A program made the position numbers and the translations under genes. A DNA stretch of 64,000 bases from Acidobacteriota bacterium (GTDB lineage: Bacteria; Acidobacteriota; Terriglobia; Acidiferrales; UBA7541), in NCBI GenBank assembly GCA_021788095.1, contig JAJYLB010000007.1, positions 1-64,000 on the forward strand, read 5' to 3'. A model generated the notes under the pieces. It did no database searches. It had not been told where the DNA came from and saw nothing but the letters and a program-made list of their open reading frames with translations. Shown piece by piece: positions 1 to 9,475 of the stretch (within the stretch, counting starts at the first letter, position 1; each line of letters starts with the position of its first letter).

Positions 1-660
1 GGCATTTCCACAGTTTGTATTTTTCATAGATTCGCGCAAGTCGTTTGCGGACAACGCACGAAATTTGCGCCAGGGCTGTGGAATTCGCACCTTTTCGCGT
101 TGCCACACAGATTCTTCAGCCTGTGGCGTGGTCTTTCGGGCTCCGGAATGCGCGCAGGCTCAGGCCTGTGCCACCAGGGCCCTGGCACGAGTTTCAGGCT
201 GCCGGGCCGTCAAGGGCCGGGGAAATTCCGCCCCCTCCTGCGTGGTTTTCCCGTCTTCAGCTACGAAATCCATCTGCCCCTGGGCCGCCAGAGGGGAGGG
301 CCAGAGGCTAACGCCTATGTCACCAGGCATTTGGACGGAAAACCACTCTCAGCAATATTTGTCCTTGACAATGGTGGGGGTAATCGTACAAGATGCAGCC
401 CGGTTTGGGACCTAGGCTTTTAGGCGTTTAACCGGTTTGGGGCAGCCAACGCGGGAGGGGCGGAGGCATGCTTCTTTGGGGGTGGGGCGGCAGTAAGTTC
501 GTTTCCCCTCGGGTGTGTGACTTTCCGCAATTCTTGTCCTCGCCAGTTCAGCCAAGAGATAGCTTCTACATTGCCCGCGTAAGCGGGGCGGTGGAGATGC
601 AAATCGCGTGTTCGGAAGGTAGTGGAAGCGGGAAATTCCGAATCCAAGGAGCGATAAGCG
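1..660. other. Leader region without a convincing gene
   Basis: Only short overlapping reading frames with arginine/proline-rich, low-information translations lie here, so no gene is called. The stretch is GC-rich and contains one candidate promoter (365-392). A clear Shine-Dalgarno AAGGAG at its right end belongs to the TonB receptor that starts at 661. Confidence 0.6.
365..392 (+). promoter_or_regulatory. Candidate sigma70-type promoter upstream of the TonB receptor
   Basis: A perfect -35 hexamer TTGACA (365-370) is followed after 16 bases by TACAAG (387-392), a weak -10. It points toward the receptor gene and would leave a leader of about 260 bases. The spacing is right but the -10 is poor, so this is tentative. 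Confidence 0.3.
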
Positions 661-3600
661 ATGGAAAGTGATTTTACGCAGGGGAACCTGAAAATGGTAG
701 CTTCCTTCTCGAATTTGCGTACTCGCCTTTCTTTCCTCTTTCTCGCGTTCGCTTTTGCCGCTGCAGTCCTTGTAGTCGCCTCGGCGCCGATGACGGTTTG
801 GGGCCAGGCGATGGTGAGCGGATCGATCGTTGGCCAAGTCAGCGACCCGACCGGCGCCCTCGTTCCGGACGCCACCGTCGCGCTTACCGACACGGCGACC
901 AAGGTCGTGAGGACGGCAACAACCAACCGAGCCGGTCGCTTCGAGTTTCCCGGCCTAAAGCCTGGAACCTACGACGTCGCGATCACTAAGTCTGGCTTTC
1001 AGAAGTTGCTGGTTCCGGGCGTGACGGTGATCGTCAGCCAGGCGAGCACGCTGAACGAGACGCTCAAACTCGGCGCCACCACCCAGACGGTCACGGTCCG
1101 CGCGACCGCTGCCGCCCAGCTTCAGACCACCAACGCCACCATGGGCCAGAATCTCAGCGGCGACTTGATGAACCTTCCCACCCTGGGCCACGACGTCGCC
1201 GGGCTGCTGAACCAGCAGGCAACGGCCTCGCCCTCGTTCCACGGGTCGTACGGCGACGTCACCAGTGGGTCCGTCGCCGGCGCGACGCCTGACCAGAACA
1301 CCTTCGTCCTTGACGGCGCCACGAATACCAGTGGCCTCGAGGGCGACAACGGCTACATCAACGGGTTCAGCGGCAGCCAGAGAGGCGTGGTTCCCGTCCC
1401 CGTCGAGTCCATCCAGGAAGTAACGGTCAACACCAACAACGCGACCGCCGACTTCAATACGTCCTCCGGGGCGGAGATGCTCGCCGTTACCAAACGGGGA
1501 ACCAGCGCGTTCCACGGCTCCGCATTCGACTTCTTCCAGGGCGACTGGCTCAACGCCAACACCTGGGACTTCAACCGGCGAGGCCTTAAGAGGCCCAAGA
1601 GCCACGAAAACTTCTTCGGGTTCGACGTGGGTGGGCCGATGCTCCCGCGCTTGGCGGGCGGCAAGACCTACTTCTATTTCGATTACGAAGGTCTACGCAA
1701 TCCGGATGCGATTGTCGGATCGCGTACTCGCACCGTCCCCGGAGACAAGTTGCGGCAGGGCATCGTTCAGATCAATACGTCGCTGGGAGTGCAGAGTTTT
1801 GACCTCAACAACCCCGCCAGCCTGGCGACCGTGTGCGGCCAGACGGGGGGCCATCCCTGCGATCCCCGCATGACCGGCATGAGTTCGGCCGTGGCGACGA
1901 TGTGGCAGAAGTACATGCCCGAGCCGAATAGCTTTAACACCAACGGTGACAAACTGAACACCTTCGGCTTCCAGGGGAATCTGACCGAGCCGGACAATAA
2001 CAACGAGATGATCGGCCGGATCGACCACAATTTCGGATCGAAACTCCGCTTCATGAGCCGCTTTACATGGTTTAAGGAGAACGCAGCGAATCTCAGCCAG
2101 CTCGATATCGGCGGTCTGCTGAAGGGGGACACGAAGGGACAATTCGCCTCCGCATCCAGCAACAACAACCAGCCGTCCCAATTCGTCGCCGGACTGGACG
2201 CCACCATCTCGTCCAACCTGACCAACAGCTTCCACTTCGGCTACACGCGCAATGGGTGGACCTGGATTCGCAACGGCAACCTGCCCCAGTTCGCGGGTGA
2301 GCCGGGGCCGATCGAGATCGACGGCGAATCCACCAACGCGTTGATTCCCATCAACGTGGACACGCAGAGCTCGCGCCAGCGCACTTGGCAAGAGCACAAC
2401 TACGATTTCCGCGACGATCTGATCTGGGTCCATGGCAATCACGTCTTCGATTTCGGTGGCGACGTGCTGCACGAGTGGTGGCACTTCGACCGCTACGACA
2501 ACGTGGTGGGCGGACTCACCGTCCCCGTCACCGAAGTGGATAACGGCTCCGTCAACATTACATCGGACTTCATCCCGCAAGCTTGCGTGGGCACTGCCGC
2601 CGGCGCGACGGCAACCTCCCAGTGCATCGACTACAACAGTCCCAGCGAGATCAACACCTGGAAACAGTACTACGCCGACATCCTGGGCATCGTCAATCAC
2701 ACGTCAGTCGTCGCCACGCGCCAAGGATCGAATCTCTCGCTCAATCCGCTCGGTACGCCGGCGCGCAGCTTCGTCATCGTGAACACGCCCAGCATCTATT
2801 TCACCGATACCTGGCGCGTCAGGCCGAGCGTGACGTTCAGTTACGGTTTGAGTTGGCAGGTGCAGTTGCCGCCGCACGACCTCCATGGCGTTATGGACGT
2901 GCTCGTGGATCCCGAGAACAACCCCATCACTTTCAACAGCTACATCCATAACAGCGAGAAGGCCGCCCTGAATGGCCAGATTTACTCGCCTACCATCGGG
3001 TTCTCTCCCGCGGGCGCCGTTGGCAAGGGGTCCGGCTACGCGTTCCCGCCGTACTACGGCCAGTTTGGGCCGCGCGTCTCCTTGGCCTGGAACCCGAGGT
3101 TCACCGGCGGGATCCTCGCCAAGCTTTTCGGCGAGAGGTCTACGGTCATTCGCGGTGGCTACTCGCGCATCTACGGCCGCGACATGGGGATCAACGTCGT
3201 CTCCAACCCTGTCCTCGGCTATGGCTTCCTCCAGCCGGACTCTTGCGTTCCGACGATGCCCGGCTCCGGGTTGGACACCTGCGTAGGCGTGCGTAAGGCT
3301 ACCCCCGCGAATGCCTTCCGGATCGGCACCAATGCGGACGGCATGAATGCTCCTTTCGGGGCGCTGTCCCCCACCCTCCCCAGCCCCGTCCAGCCGGGAG
3401 TAGGTTCGAATCCCGGCGCCGTGCTCATGGACAGCATGGACCAGAACTTCCGACCCAACGATACCGATCAGGTGGATTTCAGCATTCAGCGGGAGCTGAG
3501 AGGCAATGCCATCCTCGAAGTCGGCTACGTGGGCATCTGGAGCCATCACCTCTTCCAGGGCATCGATATGAATGTGGTGCCGTGGATGCTGACGCTGGGC

Positions 3601-4749
3601 GGCCAGTCGTTCGCAAAGGCTTATGCGAACGTGTGGACGGAGGTGCACAACGGCACGGCCGTAACCCCGCAGCCGTTTTTTGAGACCGCCCTGGGCGGGC
3701 CGACATCCGCTTTCTGCACCGGCTCCCCGAGCTGTACCGCCGCCATGGTCAGCAACTACTCAAGCTACCTCACCACCGAGGACGTGACCGACTTCTTCAG
3801 CGGCATGGAGACCAGCCCTGGCTATATTCTCCCGCCGGCGCTCTACACCGATACCGGCCAGTCGCTCGCCTACGGCCCCTACGCGAATACTTCCAAAGGC
3901 TTTGCGAACTATCAGGCGATGGTCGTTAAGCTGACGAAACACACCTCCCATGGCCTGACGATGATCTCCAACTTCACTTACGGCCACGATCTGGGGACGC
4001 TCGGTCTCGCGCAGACCTACACCCTGGATACGCCCGATAACGCCTATAATCTCCGCGCCGACTGGACCCCGCAGCCCTGGGACAGAAAGTTCGTCTTTAA
4101 CACAGTCGCAACTTACGTTCTGCCCTTTGGCGATGGCCAGCGATGGCTCGCGACCAGCAATCCCTTCTTGAGCCGGCTCGTGAGTGGATGGTCGTTTTCG
4201 CCCATCTTCACCTTTGCTTCCGGCCTGCCGAATGAGATCTACACGGGAGGCTACGAGATGGGAGCCGGTTACGCTGAAAACGGCGCCTCTGCCGTCCAAC
4301 TCAACCCCAGCCAGCGCTTCAGCAACGACCCGACCACCGGCGGGGTCAACTACGCCATTTGTAACGGCTCGGGTTGCAGTAATCCGCTGGACATTGGCAT
4401 CAACAGCGACGCCTCCCGCGGAGGAAACGGAGCCAACGTCTTCGGAACAAACGCCATCAACGTCTACAATTCTTTCCGGCCGTTCATTCTGGGTATTGAT
4501 GGCGCCCCGAGTCCGGATGGGAACCTTCGGGACCCCATGGTTTGGGAGCTTGATTTCGGGGTCACCAAGGACCTCCGCATCACCGAACGCGTTCACACCC
4601 AGATCTTCATGCAGTCGCAGAACTTCTTCAATCACAATAACTGGGGCGGTCCGAGCCTGAACCTCCAGGATCCCCATAACTTCGGCACGCTTGGTGGCGG
4701 CGCAACCGGACCGCGCATCATTCAGCTCGGTCTGCGCGTCGCATTCTGA
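661..4749 (+). CDS. Oar-like TonB-dependent outer membrane receptor
   Basis: Predicted outer-membrane beta-barrel for TonB-dependent uptake of an unknown ligand, probably glycan or peptide derived. The 1362-residue protein starts with a long signal peptide (hydrophobic core near residues 24-42, cleavage plausible after VWGQ). A carboxypeptidase-regulatory-like beta-sandwich follows at about 52-135 (VSDPTGALVPDATV, AGRFEFPGLKPGTYDV). A plug-like region lies at about 140-270, then a long barrel rich in aromatic, alternating strands, ending in a C-terminal phenylalanine (LGLRVAF) as barrel proteins do. Length and architecture match the large Oar-like receptors common in Acidobacteriota. The start at 661 is supported by AAGGAG nine bases upstream. 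It is monocistronic: a strong terminator follows directly. The substrate cannot be read from the sequence. Confidence 0.93.
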   Translation: MESDFTQGNLKMVASFSNLRTRLSFLFLAFAFAAAVLVVASAPMTVWGQAMVSGSIVGQVSDPTGALVPDATVALTDTATKVVRTATTNRAGRFEFPGLKPGTYDVAITKSGFQKLLVPGVTVIVSQASTLNETLKLGATTQTVTVRATAAAQLQTTNATMGQNLSGDLMNLPTLGHDVAGLLNQQATASPSFHGSYGDVTSGSVAGATPDQNTFVLDGATNTSGLEGDNGYINGFSGSQRGVVPVPVESIQEVTVNTNNATADFNTSSGAEMLAVTKRGTSAFHGSAFDFFQGDWLNANTWDFNRRGLKRPKSHENFFGFDVGGPMLPRLAGGKTYFYFDYEGLRNPDAIVGSRTRTVPGDKLRQGIVQINTSLGVQSFDLNNPASLATVCGQTGGHPCDPRMTGMSSAVATMWQKYMPEPNSFNTNGDKLNTFGFQGNLTEPDNNNEMIGRIDHNFGSKLRFMSRFTWFKENAANLSQLDIGGLLKGDTKGQFASASSNNNQPSQFVAGLDATISSNLTNSFHFGYTRNGWTWIRNGNLPQFAGEPGPIEIDGESTNALIPINVDTQSSRQRTWQEHNYDFRDDLIWVHGNHVFDFGGDVLHEWWHFDRYDNVVGGLTVPVTEVDNGSVNITSDFIPQACVGTAAGATATSQCIDYNSPSEINTWKQYYADILGIVNHTSVVATRQGSNLSLNPLGTPARSFVIVNTPSIYFTDTWRVRPSVTFSYGLSWQVQLPPHDLHGVMDVLVDPENNPITFNSYIHNSEKAALNGQIYSPTIGFSPAGAVGKGSGYAFPPYYGQFGPRVSLAWNPRFTGGILAKLFGERSTVIRGGYSRIYGRDMGINVVSNPVLGYGFLQPDSCVPTMPGSGLDTCVGVRKATPANAFRIGTNADGMNAPFGALSPTLPSPVQPGVGSNPGAVLMDSMDQNFRPNDTDQVDFSIQRELRGNAILEVGYVGIWSHHLFQGIDMNVVPWMLTLGGQSFAKAYANVWTEVHNGTAVTPQPFFETALGGPTSAFCTGSPSCTAAMVSNYSSYLTTEDVTDFFSGMETSPGYILPPALYTDTGQSLAYGPYANTSKGFANYQAMVVKLTKHTSHGLTMISNFTYGHDLGTLGLAQTYTLDTPDNAYNLRADWTPQPWDRKFVFNTVATYVLPFGDGQRWLATSNPFLSRLVSGWSFSPIFTFASGLPNEIYTGGYEMGAGYAENGASAVQLNPSQRFSNDPTTGGVNYAICNGSGCSNPLDIGINSDASRGGNGANVFGTNAINVYNSFRPFILGIDGAPSPDGNLRDPMVWELDFGVTKDLRITERVHTQIFMQSQNFFNHNNWGGPSLNLQDPHNFGTLGGGATGPRIIQLGLRVAF

Positions 4750-4775
4750 CCCGCTCCGAACCTCGAGACACAACG

Positions 4776-4811
4776 GGCGGCCCCGGCGCTTTTGACCGGG
4801 GCCGCCTTTTT
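4776..4811 (+). terminator. Rho-independent terminator after the TonB receptor
   Basis: A perfect 11-bp stem (GGCGGCCCCGG paired with CCGGGGCCGCC) encloses a 9-base loop and is followed by TTTTT. It lies 27 bases after the receptor stop codon and is the best intrinsic terminator seen in the window. Confidence 0.9.
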
Positions 4812-5017
4812 GTGTAGGGCGCATCCGCGCGTGGCGCGGGCTCCCGAACCTTCGGGACTTGTCCGCGCTTGCGGCTGCAGGCGCCCTCGCGAATGCCGCC
4901 GATGCGGCGCAAGGCCCGGGCCGCGAAGGAAGCTGGGGCGCCTTCGAGGCCGGCCCGGCATGGCCGTTGCCCTCGTGGAAGTTCGGTGGTACGTTGTCGG
5001 GCGGTCCGGAGCCCCTC

Positions 5018-6784
5018 ATGGAAATTCCGGTGAGGAGAACCAAAGGCACACCGAAGCCGGCGCGCTTCGCGCGCAGAGAGTTCCTGCGCCGCGGGCTGGC
5101 AGGTGTTTCCCTGATCGTTCCCCGGTTTTACGGAGGGCGGCTGGGCCAGGCGATTTTAGCGCCGAGCGCGCCTGCCGCCGTCGCCGGGCCGTGGTTCGTG
5201 GACGCGGCGCAGGCGTCCGGCCTCGCCGCCTTTCGCGATACCTGCGGCGGCCCGGCCAAGGATTACCTGATCGAAACCGTGGGCAGCGGCGTGGCGATGT
5301 TCGATTACAACGGCGACGGCTTGCTCGACGTGTATTTCGTCAACGGCTCCACGTTCCAGATTCTCGATAATCCGCGCCTGCCCAAGACCTCGGGGCGCTT
5401 GTTCCGCAATAACGGCGACGGAACGTTTACCGACGTGACCGAGGCCAGCGGCCTGATCAATCAAGGCTGGGGCCAGGGCGTTGCGGTGGCCGATTACGAC
5501 AACGACGGCCATCCCGATGTCTTCATCACGAACTGGCCCCGGAACGCGCTCTTCCATAACAACGGCAACGGCACGTTCACCGACGTGACGAGCGAGGCGG
5601 GCGTGGAAGGCGGGAATTGGAGTTCCGGCGCGGCGTGGGGCGATTACGACGGCGACGGCCGGCTGGACCTCTACGTGCCCCGTTACGTGGATTTCGACCG
5701 GGCCTACACGCCGAAAGCGCAGATGATGACCTATTGCCTCTACAACGGCGTTCCGGTGGCTTGCGGGCCGCGCGGCTTGCCGGGGCTCTCCGATTTGCTC
5801 TATCACAACGAGGGCAACGGAAAATTCCGCGAGGTAAGCCAGGAGGCCGGCGTGCGCGGAACCGGCGACGCTTACGGGTTCCAGGTGGTCTGGTGCGATT
5901 TCGATAACGACGGCCGTCTGGATGCCTTCGTCGCCAACGATTCAACGCCGAATTTCCTTTGGCGCAATAAGGGCGATGGCACGTTTGAAGAAATCGCGTT
6001 CGAAGCCGGATGCGCCCTCAGCGGCGATGGCCGCGAGCAGTCCTGCATGGGGGTCGCGCTCGGCGACTACGACAACGATGGTTGGTTCGACCTTTTCGTC
6101 ACCAACTTCGCCGAGGATTACAACACCCTCTATCACAATCGCCGCGGAAAGTTCGAGGATGTGACCTACGCGGCCGGGCTCGGCACGGTCAGTTACAGCG
6201 AATTGGGCTGGGGCACGGGCTTCGTGGATTTCGATAACGACGGTTGGAAGGACATTTTTGTCGCTAACGGCCACCTCTATCCGCAGGCGGACAAGGCGGG
6301 AAATTCCTATTTCCAAAGGAACCAGCTCCTGCGCAACCTGCGAAACGGCCGCTTCGCCCTGGTTCCGCCCCGGGAAAGCGGCTTCGACGTGAAACGCACG
6401 AGCCGCGGCGCCGCCTACGGCGATCTGCTCGGCAAGGGGCAAATGGCCATTCTGGTGAACAACGTGGACGACGTCCCCTTCTTTTATTCACCCTCGCGTA
6501 ACCAGAATGCCAACTGGATTCGTCTAAGACTGGTGGGGACGAAGTGCAACCGCAGCGCCGTGGGAGCGCGCGTTGAAGTGACGGCGAATGGATTGACCCA
6601 AACCGACGTCGTGCAGGCGGGAGGAAGCTTTTATTCAACGAGCGACATCCGCTTGCACTTCGGCTTGGGCGCCGCCCGCGAGGCTGCGCTGGTCAAAATT
6701 CGATGGCCGGATGGGAGCGCGGAGCAACATGCAAACCTGGCCGCGAACCGGGAATACCTTCTTCGGCAAGCGTGCTGTCCCTAG
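5018..6784 (+). CDS. CRTAC1-type FG-GAP/VCBS repeat protein with ASPIC-UnbV domain, Tat signal
   Basis: Predicted exported beta-propeller protein. I chose the ATG at 5018 because it puts a twin-arginine-like signal (RREFLRRG followed by a hydrophobic stretch) at the N-terminus; the frame is open to 4859 but that extension looks non-coding. The body has repeated calcium-binding-like loops of the FG-GAP/VCBS type (DYNGDG, DYDNDG, DYDGDG, DFDNDG). The last 100 residues resemble the ASPIC/UnbV domain (NRSAVGARVEV and a final LVKIRWPDGS). Such proteins are frequent in Acidobacteriota and are sometimes paired with TPR proteins, as here: the TPR gene begins before this gene stops. A second family member lies at 46178. 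Molecular function is unknown; polysaccharide or surface association is inference. Confidence 0.88.
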   Translation: MEIPVRRTKGTPKPARFARREFLRRGLAGVSLIVPRFYGGRLGQAILAPSAPAAVAGPWFVDAAQASGLAAFRDTCGGPAKDYLIETVGSGVAMFDYNGDGLLDVYFVNGSTFQILDNPRLPKTSGRLFRNNGDGTFTDVTEASGLINQGWGQGVAVADYDNDGHPDVFITNWPRNALFHNNGNGTFTDVTSEAGVEGGNWSSGAAWGDYDGDGRLDLYVPRYVDFDRAYTPKAQMMTYCLYNGVPVACGPRGLPGLSDLLYHNEGNGKFREVSQEAGVRGTGDAYGFQVVWCDFDNDGRLDAFVANDSTPNFLWRNKGDGTFEEIAFEAGCALSGDGREQSCMGVALGDYDNDGWFDLFVTNFAEDYNTLYHNRRGKFEDVTYAAGLGTVSYSELGWGTGFVDFDNDGWKDIFVANGHLYPQADKAGNSYFQRNQLLRNLRNGRFALVPPRESGFDVKRTSRGAAYGDLLGKGQMAILVNNVDDVPFFYSPSRNQNANWIRLRLVGTKCNRSAVGARVEVTANGLTQTDVVQAGGSFYSTSDIRLHFGLGAAREAALVKIRWPDGSAEQHANLAANREYLLRQACCP

Positions 6785-8378
6785 CGGCCCGTTGGGTGGC
6801 GCGGGGACGGCGAAGATTTTGGGGCTGAGCTTTCTTCCTGGAAAGCTCCGTGCCCTTCTGTTGCTCGCCGTCGCGGTAACCGTCCTCCGTGCCGCTTCGC
6901 TTTCGGCGCAGATGACCCAGCAATTCCCGGGGCTTCCCCGCAGCCCCGTGCAGAATCCCCTCTCCCCGGAGAACGGGTTTCCCGCCACTCCGGGAACTCC
7001 GCTATCCCAAGTGGCCGCGGCCCGCGCGGCCGTGCAACGCCATCCCCAGTCCGGGAAAGCTTATCTTTCCCTGGCGGAAGCCTTGCTGACGACTGGGGAG
7101 GAGGATGAGGCGCTCGATGCGCTGAAGAGCGCGGTTCAGCTTGCTCCGCGCGAAGCGGAAGCATGGTATCTGAAGGGGCTGATTGAGGCGCGAAGAACGA
7201 TGTGGGCGGCCGCCAGGCAGGATTTCGCCCAGGCCGTCGAGGCCCGTCCGTCGTTTGTAAGCGCGCGCGTCGAGCTTGGCGACATGCTGCGGCGGACTGG
7301 CCGTTTCGAGGATGCGGCGAGCGAATTGACTCTGGCGTTGACGAAGAAATCGAAAGACGCCTTGGCGCGCTACGATCTCGGCTTGGTCGAGCTTCAGCAG
7401 GGGAAAATGGCTGACGCGGAACGGGAATTTCGAAAGGCGCTCGCGGCAGAAAAGGACTTTCCTGAAGCTCGCGCCGGCCTGGCGGAGACATTGCTGGACG
7501 AGCACGAATGGGCGGCTGCGGCGCCGATTTTTCAGGATGCGGTTGCGGATAATCCCGATTCGCTCGAGCTGGCGAACGGCCTCGCGCTCGCCTTAAGTCA
7601 TCTCGGCGATTCCGCGCGGGCAGCGGCTGCTTTCCAGAGGGCCCGTGCCCTCGCGATCCGGCATGTGGGAACGCAAAGAGCCCGGACGGAAAATACGATG
7701 GGTTTGCATTACCTGCAGGCAGGTGACGCGGCGCGAGCGCTGGCTGCGTTTCAGCAGGCGGTGAAGGACGCTCCGGACTTCGCCGAGGCGCGCTACAACC
7801 TGGGCCGGCTCGAGCTCGAGGAAAGCCACCCTGGCGCGGCGATTGCGGATCTCAAGATCGCGCTCGGGCTTCAGAAGAATTATCCTGAAGCGCTGAATAG
7901 CCTCGGAGAAGCCTATTTGCGTTCGGGCCAGAGCGATCTTGCAGTGCAATCGTTCGAGGATGCCTTGAAAATCCAGCCCGGATTTGTGGCGGCCCGGTTT
8001 AATCTCGGGATGGCCAAGATCGCGCAGGGCATGAGAAACGAAGCGGAGAAACAGTTCAAAGAGGTCATCCTTCTCGCGCCGGATACCGCGGCGGCCCATA
8101 TCGAGCTCGGCCTCCTCCTGGCGCAAGAGGATGGAGCTTTGTCCTCCCGAGCGCGCAAAGAGTTAAGCGAAGGCTTGCGGCTTGATCCGCGGCTGATCAA
8201 CTTGATTCCAGAAGACTTGCGCACGCAACTTCAAGGAAGCCCCAAGGATCGAACGGGCAGCGCGCTAAGGCAAAGCGAGATGCCAAGGCGCGCCACCTCC
8301 CCGTCTGGGCCGGAGGCGGCGACCTTCGCCAGCCGGTCCTTTCCCTCAGGCGATCGCACATCCCAATCTCCCTTGTAG
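6711..8378 (+). CDS. TPR-repeat protein, probably exported
   Basis: A 555-residue protein of tandem tetratricopeptide repeats from about residue 100 to 480, with recurring patterns such as AYLSLAEALLTTGEEDEAL, ARYDLGLVELQQGKMADAE and ALNSLGEAYLRSGQSDLA. A hydrophobic segment near residues 45-65 ending in SLSAQ looks like an internal signal sequence. That suggests the true start lies downstream of the first ATG (6729 is possible), because the upstream residues overlap the preceding CRTAC1 gene and look translated out of frame. The overlap implies a shared transcript and possibly a joint extracytoplasmic role. TPR domains mediate protein-protein contacts; no enzymatic domain is seen. The last 50 residues are low-complexity. 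Confidence 0.85.
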   Translation: MGARSNMQTWPRTGNTFFGKRAVPSGPLGGAGTAKILGLSFLPGKLRALLLLAVAVTVLRAASLSAQMTQQFPGLPRSPVQNPLSPENGFPATPGTPLSQVAAARAAVQRHPQSGKAYLSLAEALLTTGEEDEALDALKSAVQLAPREAEAWYLKGLIEARRTMWAAARQDFAQAVEARPSFVSARVELGDMLRRTGRFEDAASELTLALTKKSKDALARYDLGLVELQQGKMADAEREFRKALAAEKDFPEARAGLAETLLDEHEWAAAAPIFQDAVADNPDSLELANGLALALSHLGDSARAAAAFQRARALAIRHVGTQRARTENTMGLHYLQAGDAARALAAFQQAVKDAPDFAEARYNLGRLELEESHPGAAIADLKIALGLQKNYPEALNSLGEAYLRSGQSDLAVQSFEDALKIQPGFVAARFNLGMAKIAQGMRNEAEKQFKEVILLAPDTAAAHIELGLLLAQEDGALSSRARKELSEGLRLDPRLINLIPEDLRTQLQGSPKDRTGSALRQSEMPRRATSPSGPEAATFASRSFPSGDRTSQSPL

Positions 8379-8392
8379 GCGCGGTTAGAGTG

Positions 8393-8414
8393 GCGCGGGC
8401 ATTCTTGCCCGCGC
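8393..8414. repeat. GC hairpin GCGCGGGC-N6-GCCCGCGC
   Basis: An 8-bp perfect inverted repeat with a 6-base loop lies just after the TPR gene. It has no T-run, so it is more likely one of the dispersed REP-like palindromes of this genome than an intrinsic terminator. Confidence 0.6.
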
Positions 8415-8496
8415 GCTTTAGGCTGTGGGCAGGCTGTGGCCAGCTTGCGAATACCGTTGGCGCGGCGCTATGCTCGTGCGGCGAAGGGGGAAACTC

Positions 8497-9072
8497 ATGA
8501 ACAACAAGCAAGGACTTCCGGTACTCTTGATTGCACTCTTGGTTTTGTTGGCTCCGTTGGGGGCGCGCGCCCAGTCCCGAAGCGTCGGGACGCAGAATCC
8601 GGTGGCTTCCGCCGTTCTCAACGCTGTTCAGGGGCACGGCCGCTCCCTGATTGCCGGCGCCGAGGAGATGCCCGCCGCAAAGTACGGCTATGCGCCCACG
8701 CCTCAGCAGATGACTTTCGGGCATCTGGTGATGCACGTCGCCCAGTCGAACGCATTCCTCTGCTCGCGCATTTCGGGCGAGAAGGCGCCCGTTCTCGGCA
8801 ACCTGACCGAGAAGACCCCCAAAGCCGACCTCGTCGCCGCGATGAAAAAATCGTTCGATTTCTGCGAGCAGGCGCTCGCCAAAGTGAACGACAGCACGTT
8901 GAGCGAGCAGGTGCCGTTTTTCGGCGGCCGCAAGATCTCGAAAGCGGCGGCGATGATCGGCCTCTCGAACGACCTCTTCGATCACTACTCGCAGGAAGCG
9001 ATCTACTTGCGCCTCAACGGCCTCCTGCCGCCCACTGCCCAGCCCCGCCAGGGCGCCCGCCGCGGAATGTAA
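8497..9072 (+). CDS. DinB-family protein with signal peptide
   Basis: A DinB-like four-helix-bundle protein (191 residues). Members are putative metal-dependent enzymes related to DinB/YfiT thiol transferases. The start at 8497 is chosen because a purine-rich GGGGG site precedes it and because it gives a clean signal peptide (MNNKQG, hydrophobic run, cleavage near ARAQ). Candidate metal ligands are the histidines in FGHLVMHV and in the C-terminal LFDHYSQE, spaced as in the family. Export of a DinB protein is common in Acidobacteriota but its substrate is unknown. The gene stands alone between hairpin repeats. Confidence 0.82.
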   Translation: MNNKQGLPVLLIALLVLLAPLGARAQSRSVGTQNPVASAVLNAVQGHGRSLIAGAEEMPAAKYGYAPTPQQMTFGHLVMHVAQSNAFLCSRISGEKAPVLGNLTEKTPKADLVAAMKKSFDFCEQALAKVNDSTLSEQVPFFGGRKISKAAAMIGLSNDLFDHYSQEAIYLRLNGLLPPTAQPRQGARRGM

Positions 9073-9086
9073 GCACGAATTTGGCG

Positions 9087-9114
9087 GTAGGGGCACGCAG
9101 CAACGTGCCCCTAC
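9087..9114. repeat. REP-like palindrome, left copy
   Basis: Perfect inverted repeat GTAGGGGCACG / CGTGCCCCTAC with a 6-base loop. It lies at the 3' side of a broken REP-associated transposase and has a near-identical partner on the other side (9414-9441). Flanking of RAYT-type transposases by such palindromes is the known signature of the REP/RAYT system. Confidence 0.8.
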
Positions 9115-9116
9115 TA

Positions 9117-9385
9117 CCGGTCAGTATGAGGACGCCGTGAAGGTGGTTGGGCATGATGACGAACTGGTCCAGGCTGACCCGGGGGCGGACGATGGCGGTC
9201 CTCTTCCACTCGTCTTCGACGATCCGGCCCACCTCGCTCAAGGAGACGTACGCGCCTACCACGTCGCCAAACAGGCAACCGCGGTCTTCGCTGCAGATTG
9301 TCAGGAAGTAGATTCCGGTTGGGAATAATCAAAGCCTTGCAGGCGAACGCTTCGCCGATGTCGTCGCGCCAGGTGGTCAGGCACT
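9117..9385 (-). pseudogene. REP-associated (IS200-like, Y1) transposase fragment, frameshifted
   Basis: Two reading frames on the minus strand together resemble the N-terminal half of a RAYT transposase. One gives RRHRRSVRLQGFDYSQP, the typical start of the family. The next frame gives GIYFLTICSEDRGCLFGDVV, then DEWKRT and DQFVIMPNHLHGVLIL, which includes the HUH metal-binding motif (HLH in NHLHG). The join between YSQP and GIYF needs a frameshift, and the catalytic tyrosine half is missing because homology stops at the left palindrome. I read it as an inactive remnant between two REP-like palindromes. Confidence 0.8.
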
Positions 9386-9413
9386 GCCCTATCCTCAGAT
9401 GAGTGCGCTCGCT

Positions 9414-9441
9414 GTAGGGGCACGCTGCTGCGTGCCCCTGC
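9414..9441. repeat. REP-like palindrome, right copy
   Basis: GTAGGGGCACG, six-base spacer, CGTGCCCCTGC. It matches the palindrome at 9087-9114 in both arms apart from the outermost bases and brackets the transposase remnant. Confidence 0.8.
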
Positions 9442-9475
9442 AACTGCGGACGAAAATTCCGCGATCCACGAGCCC

